Source: an uncultured Peptoniphilus sp.
GTDB lineage: Bacteria; Bacillota; Clostridia; Tissierellales; Peptoniphilaceae
Length of the DNA stretch: 41,497 nucleotides
Reading direction: 5' to 3'
Assembly (NCBI RefSeq): GCF_946222045.1
Contig: NZ_CAMILN010000012.1
Span: 1-41,497, forward strand
In this document: positions 31,702 through 39,940 of the stretch, piece after piece
Layout: the number at the start of each line of letters is the position of its first letter
Numbering within the stretch: position 1 is the stretch's first letter
The notes under the pieces: generated by a model
The model's database searches: none
Seen by the model: the letters and a program-made list of their open reading frames with translations, nothing else
Told to the model about the DNA's origin: nothing
Translations under genes and position numbers: made by a program

Positions 31702-33909
31702 ATGAAAAAAACTATTTTAAAGTTAGGACTTATATCAGTTACATGCATGTCTCTAATTGTGCCTGCCTTTGCCGCAGAGACTCATCAAAAAAATTATAGT
31801 GACACTGGATTTGTAAAGGAGCTTTCCTCATATTCAGTTGGAAGTGCCAATGATGATGGTGGAGTTGCTGAAATTGTGACTTACAACAAAGAAGATAAAG
31901 TTTTTTATGTAGTAAGTGGCGTGACACAAAGTATTGATATTGTAAAAATTAACAGTGACGGAAGTACAGAGCTTCAAAATAAAATTGAAATTGGGGAAGT
32001 TTTAGAAGGCCAAGACATAAATTCGGGAGACATGACTTCAGTTTCTTATTCTGATGAGAAAAATCTACTTGCCGTTGCAGTTCAAGATAGTGCTTATGAT
32101 AAAAATGGTCACATAGTGGTATTAGATAAAGAAGGAAATTTTTTAGAAGCTTATGAGTGTGGAGTTCAACCAGACATGGTTACATTCACTAAGGATGGAA
32201 GATATATTTTATCTGCTGATGAAGGAGAACCTCGAAAAGGTTATGGTAATGGTTTTGTTGATCCTAGGGGCAGCGTTACTATTATTGATGTTAAAAATAA
32301 AAAAACAAAAAAAGTTGAATTTGATATTGATAGAGTTGAGGCATTAAATAATGGTGTCCTTTTAAAGAAAGATTCAGATCCAGCAGAAGACCTTGAACCA
32401 GAATATATTGCTATTTCAGATGATAATAAGACGGCTTATGTTTCTCTTCAAGAAAATAATGCTATTGCATCAATTAATATTGAAGATGCACAAATAAATT
32501 ATGTGAAGGGTCTTGGATTTATTGACCATACTTTACCTGGAAATGAAATAGATGCGATTAGAGGAAAAGATGCTAATGCAAAAATTGACATAAAAAATGA
32601 TGATTTTCTTGGAACTCCAATGCCAGACGGGATTGCCTTTGTATCAAAGAATGGGAAAGATTATATATTAGCTGCAAATGAAGGTGATGCAAGAGAATGG
32701 GGAGATTATGAAAATACAGACAAAAATAAATTTGATAAAAGTGCAGATAAGAAGACAGAATTCCTTGACCCTGAAAAGACAGATGGACTTGTTGAAGGAA
32801 GAACTCACTTACTAGGTGGAAGGTCTTTTTCAATTTATGATGCAAGTGATTTAAGAAGGGTTTACAATTCTGGTTCAGATTTTGAAAAAAATACTGCAAG
32901 AATTTTTCCAGACTTCTTTAACACGAATAACGATGAAGATAAGGGGCCAGATGAATTAGATGCAAGGTCAAATAAAAAGGGACCTGAACCAGAAAATGTA
33001 GCAGTTTTAAACATTAAGGATAGGACTTATGCCATAGTTGGTCTCGAAAGAATTTCTGGAATTATGATTTATGATATTACTGATCCTCTTAATCCAGTTT
33101 ATAAAGATTATTTTAACAACAGAATTTTTATTAAGTCAGTTGATAAAGATGAAAAAGTTGGTCTTGAAAAGAGAGGAAATATTGGACCAGAAGGTTTATG
33201 TACCATAGAGGCAAAGGACTCACCAACAGGCAAGCCTTTAGTGTTAGTGGCAAATGAAGTTTCAGGTACAGTTCAAGTTATTGAATTCTCATATCCTAAG
33301 GATGAAGATAAAAGTGGAATTACTTTGACAGAAATCGAAGATAATGCTGAGATAATTGAAAATAGAAGTAATGATTTAATATCAAGAGACCACAGAGAAA
33401 AGACTTATCCTGTTTTTGTAAATTATTTTAAGGATGAAAAGAAAAATAATGTAAGTGAAGTGGAAAATAAAAAGTCTAAAGAAGTAAAAGAAAAGACTTA
33501 TAAATTTTATGTAGGAAGAAACGAGTATGAAATTTTAAACTTAGGTGAAATTAAAAAAGTAAAAATTGATGTGGCTCCAAGAATTGAAAATGACAGGACC
33601 CTTCTACCAATGAGACTTATTGCAGAAATACTGGGAATTGATGTCAAGTGGGATGAGGATAAGAGACTGGCAAGATTTACTAAGGAAGGTAGAGTTGTGG
33701 AAGTACAAATTGATTCTTCTGAAATAGTAGTAAATGGTGTAAAAGAAAATTTATATTCAAAAGTAAAAATCGAAAATGATAGAATACTAATGCCATTAAC
33801 AAATATTTCTAAAGCCTTTGGTCTAACAAATGGAAATACAGATGACAGAGTAGACCAAAATATTGAATGGAATCCTAATGAAAGATCAGTCACAATAAAA
33901 AACAATTAA
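31702..33909 (+). CDS. Secreted choice-of-anchor I (alkaline-phosphatase-like beta-propeller) protein with copper-amine-oxidase-N anchor domain
   Basis: It has 735 residues. A signal peptide (KK, hydrophobic 8-20, cleavage after AFA near residue 24) is followed by a large domain (about 35-545) built of propeller-type repeats. Markers are GVQPDMVTFTKDGRYILSADEGEP and DGIAFVSKNGKDYILAANEGDAREW. Further markers are GPEPENVAVL and GPEGLCTIEA. These match the choice-of-anchor I family, often annotated as alkaline phosphatase, though I cannot confirm catalysis. After a charged linker, residues 600-735 contain a Cu-amine-oxidase N-terminal-type domain (RIENDRTLLPMRLIAEILGI, then VKWDEDKR), a common stalk or wall-binding module. 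It lies next to ppx-ppk, so a phosphate-scavenging role is plausible. Confidence 0.85.
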   Translation: MKKTILKLGLISVTCMSLIVPAFAAETHQKNYSDTGFVKELSSYSVGSANDDGGVAEIVTYNKEDKVFYVVSGVTQSIDIVKINSDGSTELQNKIEIGEVLEGQDINSGDMTSVSYSDEKNLLAVAVQDSAYDKNGHIVVLDKEGNFLEAYECGVQPDMVTFTKDGRYILSADEGEPRKGYGNGFVDPRGSVTIIDVKNKKTKKVEFDIDRVEALNNGVLLKKDSDPAEDLEPEYIAISDDNKTAYVSLQENNAIASINIEDAQINYVKGLGFIDHTLPGNEIDAIRGKDANAKIDIKNDDFLGTPMPDGIAFVSKNGKDYILAANEGDAREWGDYENTDKNKFDKSADKKTEFLDPEKTDGLVEGRTHLLGGRSFSIYDASDLRRVYNSGSDFEKNTARIFPDFFNTNNDEDKGPDELDARSNKKGPEPENVAVLNIKDRTYAIVGLERISGIMIYDITDPLNPVYKDYFNNRIFIKSVDKDEKVGLEKRGNIGPEGLCTIEAKDSPTGKPLVLVANEVSGTVQVIEFSYPKDEDKSGITLTEIEDNAEIIENRSNDLISRDHREKTYPVFVNYFKDEKKNNVSEVENKKSKEVKEKTYKFYVGRNEYEILNLGEIKKVKIDVAPRIENDRTLLPMRLIAEILGIDVKWDEDKRLARFTKEGRVVEVQIDSSEIVVNGVKENLYSKVKIENDRILMPLTNISKAFGLTNGNTDDRVDQNIEWNPNERSVTIKNN

Positions 33910-34068
33910 AATAAAATTATTTATGACAAAAAAGAGAAGAACCTTAAAATTACTTTACTTGATATTCAATAAAAATTTTTGATGAATATAAAGTTTTTCA
34001 CCACAATTAAGATAATTATATCTGTTATTACTCTAGTTTAGAGTGACTAATGAAGTTTACGAAAACTA

Positions 34069-34097
34069 TTGACAATTAAAATCTAAATTGATACTAT
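34069..34097 (+). promoter_or_regulatory. Promoter of the purine operon
   Basis: TTGACA (34069-34074), 17-bp spacer, TACTAT (34092-34097). It predicts a start near 34104 and a leader of about 174 nt. Confidence 0.85.
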
Positions 34098-34127
34098 CTA
34101 ATTGTATGAGAGCTCATATCATGAGTG

Positions 34128-34216
34128 AAAGTGTGCCTAGGGATCCGGGCTTTGCCAAGGACCGAGCGGTACTGGTACTTTTTTTATAAAGTATCACACC
34201 TTAGGGAAAAAAGCCC
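34128..34216 (+). promoter_or_regulatory. ykkC-family riboswitch, probably the PRPP subtype
   Basis: The conserved ykkC blocks appear in order: GTGTGCCTAGGGATCCG (34131-34147), GGACCGAGCGGTAC (34159-34172), a variable hairpin GGTACTTT/AAAGTATC, and CACACCTTAGGGAAAAAAG (34195-34213) leading into GCCC. GTGTG (34131) pairs with CACAC (34195). Subtype 2 ykkC RNAs sense ppGpp or PRPP; placement before purC favours PRPP. The 3' aptamer pairing GGG (34204-34206) with CCC (34214-34216) uses bases that also start the terminator stem. Ligand binding should therefore prevent termination (ON switch), which suits a purine-precursor signal. Confidence 0.8.
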
Positions 34217-34259
34217 AGAGGGGTAGGTTTTACGAAATCTGCCTCTTTGGGCTTTATTT
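34210..34259 (+). terminator. Riboswitch-controlled terminator before purC
   Basis: The arm from 34210 (AAAGCCCAGAGGGG...) pairs with the arm ending in TGGGCTTT at 34255 over about 21 bp including G-U pairs, with loop TACG, followed by ATTTAATTT. Its first arm overlaps the 3' end of the aptamer. Confidence 0.85.
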
Positions 34260-34277
34260 AATTTACTGGAGGAAATT

Positions 34278-34958
34278 ATGAAAACTATTTACCAAGGAAA
34301 AACTAAGAATGTTTTAGAAGAAGACGGAAGATGTTACCTACAATTTAAGGATGACATGACAGGAACTGACGGAGTTTTTGATACTGGTGGAAACCAAGTA
34401 GCTGGTAGTATTGAAGGTGCAGGTAAAGAATGTCTAAAAGTTACTAAATACTTCTTTGAAAAAATCAATGAAGCAGGAATTAAAACTCACTACGTTTCTT
34501 CCGACCTTGACAATAATTTAATGGAAGTAAAGAGAGCAAGCATGTTTGGTAAGGGTCTTGAAGTTATTACAAGATTTAAGGCTGTTGGATCTTTCTACAG
34601 AAGATATGGTCTTTATGTAGAAGAAGGTGCTGACCTTCCAGAATATACTGAAATCACTTTAAAAGATGATGACAGAGACGATCCACTTATCACTAAGGAA
34701 GGACTTGTTGCCCTAGGTATATTAAAAGCTGAAGAATATGACACAATCGTAGAAATGAATAAGAAAATTTCAAATATTGTAAAAGACCTTTTAAAAGAAA
34801 AGGGATTAGATCTTTATGATATTAAACTTGAATACGGTAGACTTGAAGGATCAGACGAAATCGTCCTAATTGACGAAGTTAGTGGTGGAAACATGAGAGC
34901 TTACCATAATGGAGAATATGTAGAACCTCTTGATGTTTCAAAATATTTAGAAATTTAA
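34278..34958 (+). CDS. purC: Phosphoribosylaminoimidazole-succinocarboxamide synthase (SAICAR synthetase)
   Basis: Joins CAIR and aspartate with ATP to form SAICAR, step 7 of IMP synthesis. It has 226 residues. ATG 34278 follows TGGAGGAAA. It opens with MKTIYQGKTKNV, the ATP loop, followed by the conserved MLEVKR-like NLMEVKRASM (75-84), GLEVITRFKAVGSFYRRYG and the C-terminal LIDEVSGGNMRAY. First gene of purCEMNHD; purE begins 10 bp downstream. Expression is set by the riboswitch in the leader. Confidence 0.96.
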   Translation: MKTIYQGKTKNVLEEDGRCYLQFKDDMTGTDGVFDTGGNQVAGSIEGAGKECLKVTKYFFEKINEAGIKTHYVSSDLDNNLMEVKRASMFGKGLEVITRFKAVGSFYRRYGLYVEEGADLPEYTEITLKDDDRDDPLITKEGLVALGILKAEEYDTIVEMNKKISNIVKDLLKEKGLDLYDIKLEYGRLEGSDEIVLIDEVSGGNMRAYHNGEYVEPLDVSKYLEI

Positions 34959-34968
34959 GGAGTTAAAA

Positions 34969-35445
34969 ATGAGAGTATCAATTATAATGGGTTCAATTTC
35001 TGACAGAGAAATTGCAGACAAGATCGTTGCAAAATTAATGGAATTTGGGATTGAATATGAAGCCAAAGTAATTTCTGCTCACAGAGCCTTAAAAGAGTTA
35101 CAAGAATATGTAAAAAATGCTGAAGATGAAAGCCAAGTTTTCATTTCCATAGCAGGAAAGGCTGCCCACCTTGGTGGAGTTATAGCAGCTCTTACTACAA
35201 GACCTGTTATTGGGGTTCCTGTTAAGAGTTCAACTCTTGATGGACTAGATGCACTTCTTTCCACTGTTCAAATGCCAAGTGGAGTACCTGTTGCTACAGT
35301 TGCTATTAATGGTGGAGAAAATGCTGCAATCCTTGCTGCAGAAATTTTGGCTATATCTGATGACAACTTAAAGGAAAAGCTAAGACAATTTAGGTCTGAT
35401 ATGTCAGAAAAAATTGCAAACACCGAATATATTTACGAAGGATAA
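34969..35445 (+). CDS. purE: N5-CAIR mutase / AIR carboxylase, catalytic subunit PurE
   Basis: Forms CAIR, step 6 of IMP synthesis. It has 158 residues. MGSISDREIA (9-18) is the substrate loop (GSxSD). KVISAHRALKEL carries the catalytic His; the usual AHRTP is AHRAL here. GKAAHLGGVIAALTTRPVIGVPV and LLSTVQMPSGVPVATVAI are class I features. No purK is present in this operon, so whether it uses N5-CAIR or AIR plus CO2 is not settled by the window. ATG 34969 follows AAGGAGTTAAA. Confidence 0.95.
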   Translation: MRVSIIMGSISDREIADKIVAKLMEFGIEYEAKVISAHRALKELQEYVKNAEDESQVFISIAGKAAHLGGVIAALTTRPVIGVPVKSSTLDGLDALLSTVQMPSGVPVATVAINGGENAAILAAEILAISDDNLKEKLRQFRSDMSEKIANTEYIYEG

Positions 35446-35456
35446 AAGGAGCGGAG

Positions 35457-36488
35457 ATGGCAATTAATTATAAGAATGCAGGCGTAGATGTTGATGCCGG
35501 TCAAAGAGAAGTTGAATTAATTAAGAGTATTGTAAAAAAAACTCAATCCAAGGATGTTCTATCATCTCTTGGTGGGTTTTCTGGTTTATTTAATTTAGAC
35601 CTTGATGGTATTAAAAATCCTGTGCTTTGTAGTGGTACAGATGGTGTTGGTACTAAGGTTATCTTGGCTCACATGCTTGATAAACACGATACTATTGGTA
35701 TTGACTGTGTGGCAATGTGTGTTAATGATATCTTGTGCCAAGGCGCTAAGCCACTTTTCTTCTTGGACTACATTGCAACTGGCAAGTTAGTTCCTGAAAA
35801 AATGGAAGAAATTGTCAAAGGAGTTGCCGAAGGTTGTATCCAATCTTCTGCATCACTTATTGGGGGAGAAACTGCAGAAATGCCTGGAGTTTACCAAGAA
35901 GACCAATATGACCTAGCAGGATTTGCTGTTGGAGTTGTTGATAAGGACAAGATTATCGATGGATCTAGCATCAAGGAAGGGGACATAGTTTTTGGTCTTT
36001 CTTCTAATGGTATCCACTCTAATGGTTATTCACTTGTTAGAAAAATTGTATTTGACCACTGCAAGCTTGATTTAAATGAAGAAATTGATGAATTAAATTC
36101 TACTCTAGGGGAAGAACTTTTAAAGCCAACAAGAATTTATGTTAAGGAAATTCTTGAACTTTTGAAAATTGTTGATATTAAGGGAATGAGTCACATAACA
36201 GGTGGAGGATTCTACGAAAACATTCCAAGGATGATTCCAGATGGACTTTGTGCAAAAGTTGATGCATCTGTAATAGAAACTCCTGAAATCTTTAAACTCC
36301 TAAAGAAGTGGGCTGATCTAAAGGATGAGGACATGTATGCTACCTTTAATATGGGAGTTGGATTTACCCTTGTTGTATCAGAAGAAGACAAAGAAAAAGT
36401 TGTAGATTTCTTTAAGGATACTGATTTAAAACTTTATGAACTTGGAAAAGTTGTGGCTGGAGAAGATAAAATTGACCTTAGCCTCTAA
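35457..36488 (+). CDS. purM: Phosphoribosylformylglycinamidine cyclo-ligase (AIR synthetase)
   Basis: Closes the imidazole ring of FGAM to give AIR, step 5. It has 343 residues. It opens with YKNAGVDVDAGQREVELIK, then has the glycine/aspartate nucleotide segment VLCSGTDGVGTKVILA, the phosphate loop SLIGGETAEMPGVYQEDQYDLAGFAVG and the late MSHITGGGFYENIPRM. ATG 35457 follows AAAGGAGCGGAG. Its 3' end contains the start codon of purN (17-bp overlap). Confidence 0.97.
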   Translation: MAINYKNAGVDVDAGQREVELIKSIVKKTQSKDVLSSLGGFSGLFNLDLDGIKNPVLCSGTDGVGTKVILAHMLDKHDTIGIDCVAMCVNDILCQGAKPLFFLDYIATGKLVPEKMEEIVKGVAEGCIQSSASLIGGETAEMPGVYQEDQYDLAGFAVGVVDKDKIIDGSSIKEGDIVFGLSSNGIHSNGYSLVRKIVFDHCKLDLNEEIDELNSTLGEELLKPTRIYVKEILELLKIVDIKGMSHITGGGFYENIPRMIPDGLCAKVDASVIETPEIFKLLKKWADLKDEDMYATFNMGVGFTLVVSEEDKEKVVDFFKDTDLKLYELGKVVAGEDKIDLSL

Positions 36489-37074
36489 AAATATTGCAGT
36501 TTTAATTTCAGGTGGTGGCACAAATCTACAAGCCATCATTGACAATACAGAAAATAATTATATTAATGGAAAAATAAAAATTGTCATTTCAAATAGAGAA
36601 GATGCTTATGGCTTAGTCAGAGCAGAAAAAGCAGGGATACCTGGCTTCTGCATTAAAGATGATGAAGAACTCATAAGCAAGTTAAGAGAAAATAATATTG
36701 ATTTAATTATTCTGGCAGGCTACCTAAAAATCTTGCCAGAAAAGATTACTAAAATTTATGAGAATAAAATAATAAATATACATCCATCACTAATTCCTGC
36801 CTTTTGTGGCAGGGGTTACTATGGATTAAAAGTCCATGAGGCCGTCATAAAAAGAGGTGTTAAGTACACTGGTGCTACGACTCATTTTGTAAATGAGGGA
36901 GCAGATGAGGGTCCTATTATCATGCAAAGAATTGTTGAAGTTGAAGACGAGAGTTCTGAAGAACTGCAACAAAAAGTATTGAAGATTGAGCACGAAATTT
37001 TGCCTCTTTCTGTAAAATATTTTTGCGAGGATAAGTTAAAAGTTGTTAATGGAAAAGTTGTAATTGGAGGTTAG
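36472..37074 (+). CDS. purN: Phosphoribosylglycinamide formyltransferase
   Basis: Transfers a formyl group from 10-formyl-THF to GAR, step 3. The best start is TTG 36472, with GGAG nine bases upstream inside purM; the ATG at 36436 would add 12 residues encoded in the purM overlap and has no site. It has 200 residues. NIAVLISGGGTNLQAI (7-22) is the substrate loop. The catalytic trio is N102 and H104 (INIHPSLIP) plus D145 (GADEGPII). The loop FCGRGYYGLKVHEAVI replaces the usual FxGxxAhxxA, a variation I recall from other clostridial PurN. Confidence 0.95.
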   Translation: MTLASKNIAVLISGGGTNLQAIIDNTENNYINGKIKIVISNREDAYGLVRAEKAGIPGFCIKDDEELISKLRENNIDLIILAGYLKILPEKITKIYENKIINIHPSLIPAFCGRGYYGLKVHEAVIKRGVKYTGATTHFVNEGADEGPIIMQRIVEVEDESSEELQQKVLKIEHEILPLSVKYFCEDKLKVVNGKVVIGG

Positions 37075-37075
37075 G

Positions 37076-38587
37076 ATGAGGGCACTTATTTCAGTTTATG
37101 ACAAAGAAGGAATTGTTGAGTTTGCCAAAGGACTTGCCAATAGAGGTTGGGAAATCATTTCTACTGGTGGAACTTATAAGAAGCTAAAGGATGCAGGAAT
37201 TGATGTAATATCTGTTGATAAGGTAACTGGTTTCCCAGAAATTTTAGATGGAAGAGTGAAGACTCTTAACCCTAAGATCCATGCAGGCATACTTGCAAGA
37301 CGTGATTTAAATGAACATATGGAAACTCTAAAGGAAGAAGAAATTGGAACAATTGATATAGTTGTAAATAATCTCTATCCTTTTGAAGAAAAGTTGCTAG
37401 AAGATGCAGACCACGACACTATGATTGAAAACATAGATATTGGTGGGCCATCAATGATTAGGGCAGCTGCCAAAAATTATAAGGACGTCTACATTGTAAC
37501 TGATCCAGCAGACTATGACAGTGTACTTAACTACATAGATAAGAAGGATCCGAAGTTTAATGAATATCTTGCCAACAAGGCCTTTAGCTACACTGCACAC
37601 TATGATGCAGTAATTTCAAATTATTTTGCAAAAAGAGAAGGGGACAGGTTCCCAAGATATATAAACAAGTCTTATAAGCTTGTTGAAGAATTGAGATATG
37701 GTGAAAACCCTCACCAAAGGGCAGCCTTCTATGAAGATTCCTATACTCCAGACAAGATTGAATACAAGGTCCTTCATGGTAAACAAGTTTCTTACAACAA
37801 CTTAAACGACATGTACTCTGCTCTTAATGCAGTGATTAATTTTGATAAGCCAGCTGCCGTTGCTGTTAAGCATACAAATCCTTGTGGAATTGGAACAGGG
37901 GATAGTCTTGAAGAAGCCTTTGTAAAGGCCTATGAATGTGATGATGAATCAATTTTTGGTGGAATAATTGCACTTAATAGGGAAGTTGATATAAAAACAG
38001 CAGAACACCTTTCAAAGATTTTCTTGGAAATTGTGGCAGCTCCAAGTTTTTCTAAGGAAGCCTATGACCTTCTAGCTCAAAAGAAAAATATTAGGCTTAT
38101 AGAAATCCCTGATTTTGAAAAACTTTATGATGGTGGATTTAGATTCAAGCAAGTCCTAAATGGAATTATTATCCAAAACTTTGATGACAAAATTTGGGAT
38201 GATGACAAGCTTTCCTTTGTTTCAGATAGAAAACCAAGTGAAAAGGAACTTGAAGAATTAAAGTTTGCCTTTACTTGCTGCAAGACAAGTTTCTCAAACT
38301 CAGTTGTAATTGCAAAAGATGGTGGAACACTTGCTCTTGGTCAAGGAGAAACAAAGAGGTCTTGGGCAGTGGAAGAAGCAATTGAAAGAGCTGGGGAAAA
38401 GACAAAGGGTGCAGTCCTTGCATCTGATGGATTCTTCTTTAGAGATACAATAGAACTTCTTCACAAGGCAGGAATTGATGTAATAGTTCAGCCAGGTGGA
38501 TCCGTTAAGGATCAGGAAGTTATAGATTATGCAAATGAAAATAATATTTGTCTTGTCTTCACTAATATGAGACATTTTAGACACTAG
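37076..38587 (+). CDS. purH: Bifunctional AICAR transformylase / IMP cyclohydrolase
   Basis: Last two steps of IMP synthesis. ATG 37076 (MRALISVYDKEGIVEFA) follows GGAGG; an in-frame TTG at 37064 lies upstream of that site. It has 503 residues. The N-terminal MGS-like cyclohydrolase domain includes STGGTYKKL, LDGRVKTLNPKIHAGIL and NLYPFEE. The transformylase domain begins near LRYGENPHQRA and contains the conserved VKHTNPCGIG and QGETKRSWAVE. It is one base after purN and 8 bp before purD. Confidence 0.97.
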   Translation: MRALISVYDKEGIVEFAKGLANRGWEIISTGGTYKKLKDAGIDVISVDKVTGFPEILDGRVKTLNPKIHAGILARRDLNEHMETLKEEEIGTIDIVVNNLYPFEEKLLEDADHDTMIENIDIGGPSMIRAAAKNYKDVYIVTDPADYDSVLNYIDKKDPKFNEYLANKAFSYTAHYDAVISNYFAKREGDRFPRYINKSYKLVEELRYGENPHQRAAFYEDSYTPDKIEYKVLHGKQVSYNNLNDMYSALNAVINFDKPAAVAVKHTNPCGIGTGDSLEEAFVKAYECDDESIFGGIIALNREVDIKTAEHLSKIFLEIVAAPSFSKEAYDLLAQKKNIRLIEIPDFEKLYDGGFRFKQVLNGIIIQNFDDKIWDDDKLSFVSDRKPSEKELEELKFAFTCCKTSFSNSVVIAKDGGTLALGQGETKRSWAVEEAIERAGEKTKGAVLASDGFFFRDTIELLHKAGIDVIVQPGGSVKDQEVIDYANENNICLVFTNMRHFRH

Positions 38588-38595
38588 GAGGCCAA

Positions 38596-39840
38596 ATGAA
38601 AGTACTTGTAATTGGAAATGGTGGAAGAGAGCACGCACTTGCATGGAAGCTTAAGGAAAGTAAATCAGTTGATAAAATATACATGGCAAGGGGCAATGGT
38701 GGTACAGGGGATTTTTGTGAAAACCTAGATATTGACCCAACGAATATTGAAAAACTTCTTGCCTTTGCAGTAGAAAATAAGATTGATCTAACAGTTGTGG
38801 GACCAGAAGACCCACTATGTGCAGGGATAGTTGATGCCTTTAATGAAAAGGGACTTAGGGTTTTTGGACCAAACAAGTCTTGTGCCAGATTTGAAAAGTC
38901 AAAAGAATTTACCAAAATATATCTAGAAAAATATTCTATTCCAACTGCAAAATATAAGAGCTTTGAATCCTATGATGATGCAGAAAAGGGTCTTGAAGAA
39001 TTTTCTTATCCCCTAGTTGTTAAGGCAGATGGACTTTGCCTTGGAAAGGGAGTTATAATTTGCCAAGACAGGGATGAAGCTATAGATGCCCTTGAAAAGA
39101 TTTTTAAGGACAAGATTTTTGGCGACCAAGGAAACACAGTTGTTATTGAAGAATTCTTGACAGGAGAAGAAGCCTCAGTTCTTTGCCTAGTTTCAGATAA
39201 CAAGCTATTCCCTCTTGAAAGGGCTAAGGACCACAAGCAAATTTTTGATGGAGACAAGGGACCAAACACTGGCGGAGTGGGAACTTATTCTCCAGTATCA
39301 GCAAGCCCTAAATTAGAAGAAAATCTTGAAAATATTTATAGGAAAATTGAAGAAGGACTTAATAAGGAAGGTCTTCACTATTCAGGGATTCTCTTTATTG
39401 GATTTATGATTGAAGATGATATGCCTAAGGTTCTTGAATTCAACGTAAGATTTGGAGACCCAGAGACAGAAGTCCTTATGCCAAGACTTGATGTTGACCT
39501 ATATGAACTTCTAAACAAGACAATAGATGGAAAATTAGAAGCAGATGACATTAATTGGAAGGATGAAACTTGCCTAACAGTTATAATGTGTTCAGGTGGT
39601 TATCCAGGATCCTACGAAAAGGGAAAACTTATTGAAGGACTTGATAAGGTTGATGAGGACTTAATAGTATTCCACAATGGAACTAAAAAAACTGATGGAT
39701 TATTCACTAATGGCGGAAGAGTCCTATCAGTCACAGCCTTAGGAAAAGATTTAGAAGAAGCTCGCAAGAAGGCCTACGACAATGTAGAAAAAATTTCCTT
39801 CCAAGGAGCTTACTATAGAAAAGATATAGGAACAAAATAA
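38596..39840 (+). CDS. purD: Phosphoribosylamine-glycine ligase (GAR synthetase)
   Basis: ATP-grasp enzyme of step 2. It has 414 residues. It begins MKVLVIGNGGREHALAWKL, then VVGPEDPLCAGIVD, the ATP-grasp region LVVKADGLCLGKGVII, the glycine-rich GPNTGGVGTYSP and EFNVRFGDPETEVLMPRL with metal ligands. ATG 38596 follows AGGAGGCCAA. It is last in the operon; a terminator follows 24 bp downstream. Step 1 (purF), the FGAM synthase genes, purB and purA are not in the window. Confidence 0.97.
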   Translation: MKVLVIGNGGREHALAWKLKESKSVDKIYMARGNGGTGDFCENLDIDPTNIEKLLAFAVENKIDLTVVGPEDPLCAGIVDAFNEKGLRVFGPNKSCARFEKSKEFTKIYLEKYSIPTAKYKSFESYDDAEKGLEEFSYPLVVKADGLCLGKGVIICQDRDEAIDALEKIFKDKIFGDQGNTVVIEEFLTGEEASVLCLVSDNKLFPLERAKDHKQIFDGDKGPNTGGVGTYSPVSASPKLEENLENIYRKIEEGLNKEGLHYSGILFIGFMIEDDMPKVLEFNVRFGDPETEVLMPRLDVDLYELLNKTIDGKLEADDINWKDETCLTVIMCSGGYPGSYEKGKLIEGLDKVDEDLIVFHNGTKKTDGLFTNGGRVLSVTALGKDLEEARKKAYDNVEKISFQGAYYRKDIGTK

Positions 39841-39864
39841 ATATTAACTTACTAATAAAATGAG

Positions 39865-39894
39865 CAGGTGGTTGAAATCAATCACCTGTTTTTT
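39865..39894 (+). terminator. Terminator of the purine operon
   Basis: CAGGTGGTTGA (39865-39875) pairs with TCAATCACCTG (39878-39888) with one G-U pair. A six-T run follows. Confidence 0.9.
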
Positions 39895-39940
39895 ATTGCA
39901 GAAAATTATTTTTGTATTAGACTATATATTGGTGGTTAAA

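Larger units (their letters stand above)
33910..34277 (+). other. 368-bp intergenic and leader region before purC
   Basis: 33910-34060 holds no gene. It has an inverted repeat ATATTCA/TGAATAT (33962-33968 with 33983-33989), which might weakly terminate the upstream gene, and the palindrome ACTCTA-GTT-TAGAGT (34030-34044). From 34069 come the pur promoter, a short hairpin CTCAT/ATGAG (34113-34125), a riboswitch and a terminator. Confidence 0.7.

Noticed and set aside
39860..39940. Longer N-terminus for the DUF1275 protein
   Set aside because: It would start before and read through the purD terminator hairpin; ATG 39941 has GGTGG upstream and fits the family.
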